Shown piece by piece: positions 4,710 through 7,271 of a stretch of DNA of 7,271 nucleotides. A program made the position numbers and the translations under genes. The notes under the pieces were generated by a model. It was not told the origin of the DNA. It worked only from the letters and a program-made list of their open reading frames with translations, and did not search any database. Origin of the DNA: an uncultured Bacteroidota bacterium (GTDB lineage: Bacteria; Bacteroidota; Bacteroidia; Chitinophagales; Chitinophagaceae). The stretch spans positions 1-7,271 of the forward strand of contig CAIZLI010000004.1 of NCBI GenBank assembly GCA_903933765.1, given 5' to 3'. Each line of letters starts with the position of its first letter. Positions within the stretch are counted from its first letter, which is position 1.

Positions 4710-7271
4710 ATGAATAAACAAAAATTGGGGCAATTTATTTCTATAAGTTGCTTATTATTAATGAGTTATGTTGGATTTGCTCAAAATTTAACCATTCAGG
4801 GTAGTTTAAAGGATAGTATTGCAAATAGAGCCCTTAATTCAGCGACCGTTTCATTGGTCTATGCAAAAGACTCTTCATTGGTTAGCTTTTCAAGAACGAA
4901 TGAGGCCGGGGTCTTTAATTTCAAAAATGTGGCACCAGGAAATTACTTGATTTCTGTTTCCTATGTAGGCTATATCCCCAAATGGGTGCCTGTTCTAACT
5001 GGAACAGAAAAAACAGTAGAGATGGGTTTGATTTATATGAACGATGTGAATAGTATGAGTACGGTGACCGTGACAGCGCGTAGACCACCTGTTGTGATCA
5101 ATGGAGATTCAGTGGAGTTCAATTCAGAAAATTTTAAGACTGCTCCAAATGCAGTGGTGGAAGATTTATTAAAAAAGATGCCAGGCATGGAAGTGGATAA
5201 AGCTGGTGGCATCACAGTCAATGGAAAAAAAGTGACTAAAGTTTTTGTGAATGGAAAAGAATTTTTTACAGGCGATCCAGTGATGGCTACTAAAAATTTA
5301 CCTGCCGATGCGGTAGATAAAATTCAAGTTTACGATCGTAAGTCTGACCAAGCCATGTTCACAGGTATTGATGATGGTTCAGAGGAAACAGCGATTAATT
5401 TAAAATTAAAAAAAGACCGCAACAAATCTACTTTTGGAAAATTGAATGGCGGTGCTGGAACACCAAGTGTGTTTGATGCACAAGGCAATATCAATGTCAT
5501 TAATAATGACGAACAATTTTCTGCCATTGGAGGTGCGAACAATACCAACAGACAAAATTTTTCAAACCGAAACATTGTAAATTTTTCGGGAGGTGGCGGA
5601 GGTAGACCAGGCGCTGGTGGAGGTGTAACGATTAACTTTAGCGGTGGTTCTGGCGAAACGGATGCAAATGCACAAGGCATAGCAGAGACCTATTCTATAG
5701 GAGGTAACTATTCAAATTTATTCAATAGTAAAAAAACCGAATTCAATGCCAATCTATCTGTGAGTGATGTAGAAAGAAATAATAATAGTAGCTCTTTTAC
5801 ACAGAACCTTACACCTGGTAATGCATTCAATAGAATTTCTAATTCTAATTCAATAGCTGGCAATAAACAACAAAATTTTGGAAGCACTATAGATCATAAA
5901 GTGAGCGACAATTTTTCATTTAGGTTTACACCAAGCTTAGGTTTGCAACAAACCACTAATTATAGCGAAGACTCTACACAAACCTATTTAACCAATGGCA
6001 ACTTGCTTAATAGCAATACCACCATCGCTTCTAGTGCTTCTGATGCAGTCAATGCAGCAAGTACTTTATTGTTAAGAAAAAAGTTTGCTAAAAAAGGGCG
6101 TACGCTCTCATCTACTATCACACAAAGTTTTAATCGCTCTAATTCAACAGGGAATCAGTTTACAGAACAATTATCTTATTTAAATAATAAGCTTGCGAAT
6201 GATTCAATTTTAGATCAACAAAATACGCGTAAAGGAGAGAACTCGAGTTATTCTGCCAATTTAATTTATACGGAACCATTGGGTAAAAAAGCATTATTAG
6301 AATTCAATACCTATTTAAGTAAAAGTATTGGGTCTTCTAGCAGAAAAATTTACGACTATAGTACTTTGACAGATGGATATGGCGTTTTAAACACACGTTT
6401 AACCAATGAGTTCAATAGTGAGTATACTTATTCTGGCGGAGGGATGAGCTATAGGTCCAATCAAAAAAAATATAATTTTGCTACTGGAGTTTCTTTACAA
6501 AAAGCCGTGCTAGATGGCGAGAACATCAGTGCAAAAACAAAATTGAGTCAAAGTTTTCAAGACATCTTACCTAATGCCACATTTAGATATAATTTTTCTC
6601 AAACAAAAAATTTCAATGTAGATTATCGTACATCGACTAATCAGCCTTCTATCACACAATTACAACCTGTATTGGATCAAAGTAATATCAATAGACAATC
6701 TATTGGTAATCCTGATTTGAAAAGAAGTTATGTACATAATTTAAATATTCGTTTTTTTAGTTCTAAAATTTTAGCAGGTAAAAGTTTCTTCTCAACATTG
6801 AATGCGTCTACGACCAATAATTCGATTGTGAATTACGATAGCGTTTTGCCCAATAGAACCATTCTTACAAGGCCAGTCAATGTCAATGGCGCCTATAGAA
6901 TCAATGGTTCAATGAATTATGGTTTTGGTATCAAAAAATTAAAATCAAGACTTAGTTTTGGTTTGAATGCTGGATTGAATAATAATATCTCTTATGCAAA
7001 TGGTTTATTAAATACCATTGTGACCAAATCTACCGGTCCTAGCATGTCTTATTCCTATATTGTAGACGATGTCATTGATATCAATTTGACGGCACGTTAT
7101 TCCTTCAGTCAAACATCGAATGAAGTGAATCCAACCTTGAATACGAACTTTTTGACAAAAGTTTTTGGTGCGGATATGACCAATTACCTGCCTTTTAATA
7201 TTGTCTTGAATCAATCCTTCAACTATGCCATAAATACAGGCCGTGCAGAGGGATTTAATACAGCAATTCCA
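4710..7271 (+). CDS. TonB-receptor-like outer membrane beta-barrel protein, cut by right edge
   Basis: The frame is open from the ATG at 4710 to the window end, giving 854 residues without a stop; the C-terminus is missing. The signal peptide has a hydrophobic core at about 9-23 and likely cleavage after A24 (GFA/Q). Residues about 27-108 form a carboxypeptidase regulatory-like beta-sandwich (GSLKDS, NEAGVFNFKNVAPGNYLISV, VGY). A TonB-box-like STVTVTA (117-123) precedes the plug domain (about 124-245), which contains VVEDLLKKMPGMEV, ITVNGKKV, VFVNGKEFFTGDP and the family-typical TGIDDGSEE and INLKLKKDR. The rest is a barrel rich in Asn, Ser and Thr with alternating strand patterns, including the late-barrel signature LQPVLDQSN...IGNPDLK (651-671). 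A glycine-rich segment lies at 294-315. Family members sit in the outer membrane and import or bind large substrates with TonB energy; many have unknown ligands. No SusD-like partner is visible, but the downstream side is off the window. It is transcribed divergently from the enzyme operon. Confidence 0.92.
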   Translation, partial: MNKQKLGQFISISCLLLMSYVGFAQNLTIQGSLKDSIANRALNSATVSLVYAKDSSLVSFSRTNEAGVFNFKNVAPGNYLISVSYVGYIPKWVPVLTGTEKTVEMGLIYMNDVNSMSTVTVTARRPPVVINGDSVEFNSENFKTAPNAVVEDLLKKMPGMEVDKAGGITVNGKKVTKVFVNGKEFFTGDPVMATKNLPADAVDKIQVYDRKSDQAMFTGIDDGSEETAINLKLKKDRNKSTFGKLNGGAGTPSVFDAQGNINVINNDEQFSAIGGANNTNRQNFSNRNIVNFSGGGGGRPGAGGGVTINFSGGSGETDANAQGIAETYSIGGNYSNLFNSKKTEFNANLSVSDVERNNNSSSFTQNLTPGNAFNRISNSNSIAGNKQQNFGSTIDHKVSDNFSFRFTPSLGLQQTTNYSEDSTQTYLTNGNLLNSNTTIASSASDAVNAASTLLLRKKFAKKGRTLSSTITQSFNRSNSTGNQFTEQLSYLNNKLANDSILDQQNTRKGENSSYSANLIYTEPLGKKALLEFNTYLSKSIGSSSRKIYDYSTLTDGYGVLNTRLTNEFNSEYTYSGGGMSYRSNQKKYNFATGVSLQKAVLDGENISAKTKLSQSFQDILPNATFRYNFSQTKNFNVDYRTSTNQPSITQLQPVLDQSNINRQSIGNPDLKRSYVHNLNIRFFSSKILAGKSFFSTLNASTTNNSIVNYDSVLPNRTILTRPVNVNGAYRINGSMNYGFGIKKLKSRLSFGLNAGLNNNISYANGLLNTIVTKSTGPSMSYSYIVDDVIDINLTARYSFSQTSNEVNPTLNTNFLTKVFGADMTNYLPFNIVLNQSFNYAINTGRAEGFNTAIP

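Noticed and set aside
5330..5680. 116-codon proline-rich open frame on the minus strand
   Set aside because: It is the antisense of the barrel gene; its prolines are the reverse complement of glycine codons in the Gly-rich segment, and it has no independent support.
7008..7214. 68-codon open frame on the minus strand near the right edge
   Set aside because: It is antisense to the barrel domain, whose frame is continuous and family-like through this region.

Overview
This AT-rich window looks like part of a chromosome from the phylum Bacteroidota. The evidence is an outer-membrane barrel protein with a carboxypeptidase-like N-terminal domain, starts without a recognisable Shine-Dalgarno sequence, TAnnTTTG-like promoter elements, and export signals ending in 'QAQ' or 'FAQ'. 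Family content would fit a Chitinophagaceae-like lineage, but that narrower placement is only an impression.

Layout: positions 1-4556 hold three genes read leftward (minus strand), probably one operon. The first (4556-1158) encodes a 1132-residue exported protein with an N-terminal TolB/WD40-like beta-propeller and a C-terminal metal-dependent amidohydrolase domain. Five bases later comes a Tat-exported TIM-barrel protein of the sugar phosphate isomerase/epimerase family (1152-226). Fifteen bases after that begins a penicillin-acylase-family Ntn-hydrolase (210 to beyond the left edge), of which only the first 70 residues are visible. A 153-bp intergenic region (4557-4709) separates this group from a rightward gene (4710 to beyond the right edge), whose 854 visible residues form a TonB-receptor-like outer-membrane beta-barrel protein with an N-terminal carboxypeptidase regulatory-like domain and a plug domain.

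How they may work together: all four products carry N-terminal export signals, so all should act in the periplasm or outer membrane. The tight spacing of the three leftward genes suggests co-expression of exported enzymes that process amide- or sugar-containing substrates. The divergent barrel protein could be a partner in uptake or only a neighbour; no substrate can be named from sequence. The most notable observations are the departures from textbook metal ligands in the amidohydrolase domain, and the symmetric elements of the divergent intergenic region: a perfect 12-bp palindrome that contains a near-consensus -7 element on both strands, and a possible leaderless start for the barrel gene. 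I found no mobile element, CRISPR array, RNA gene or clear defence system; most of the window is ordinary Bacteroidota gene content.
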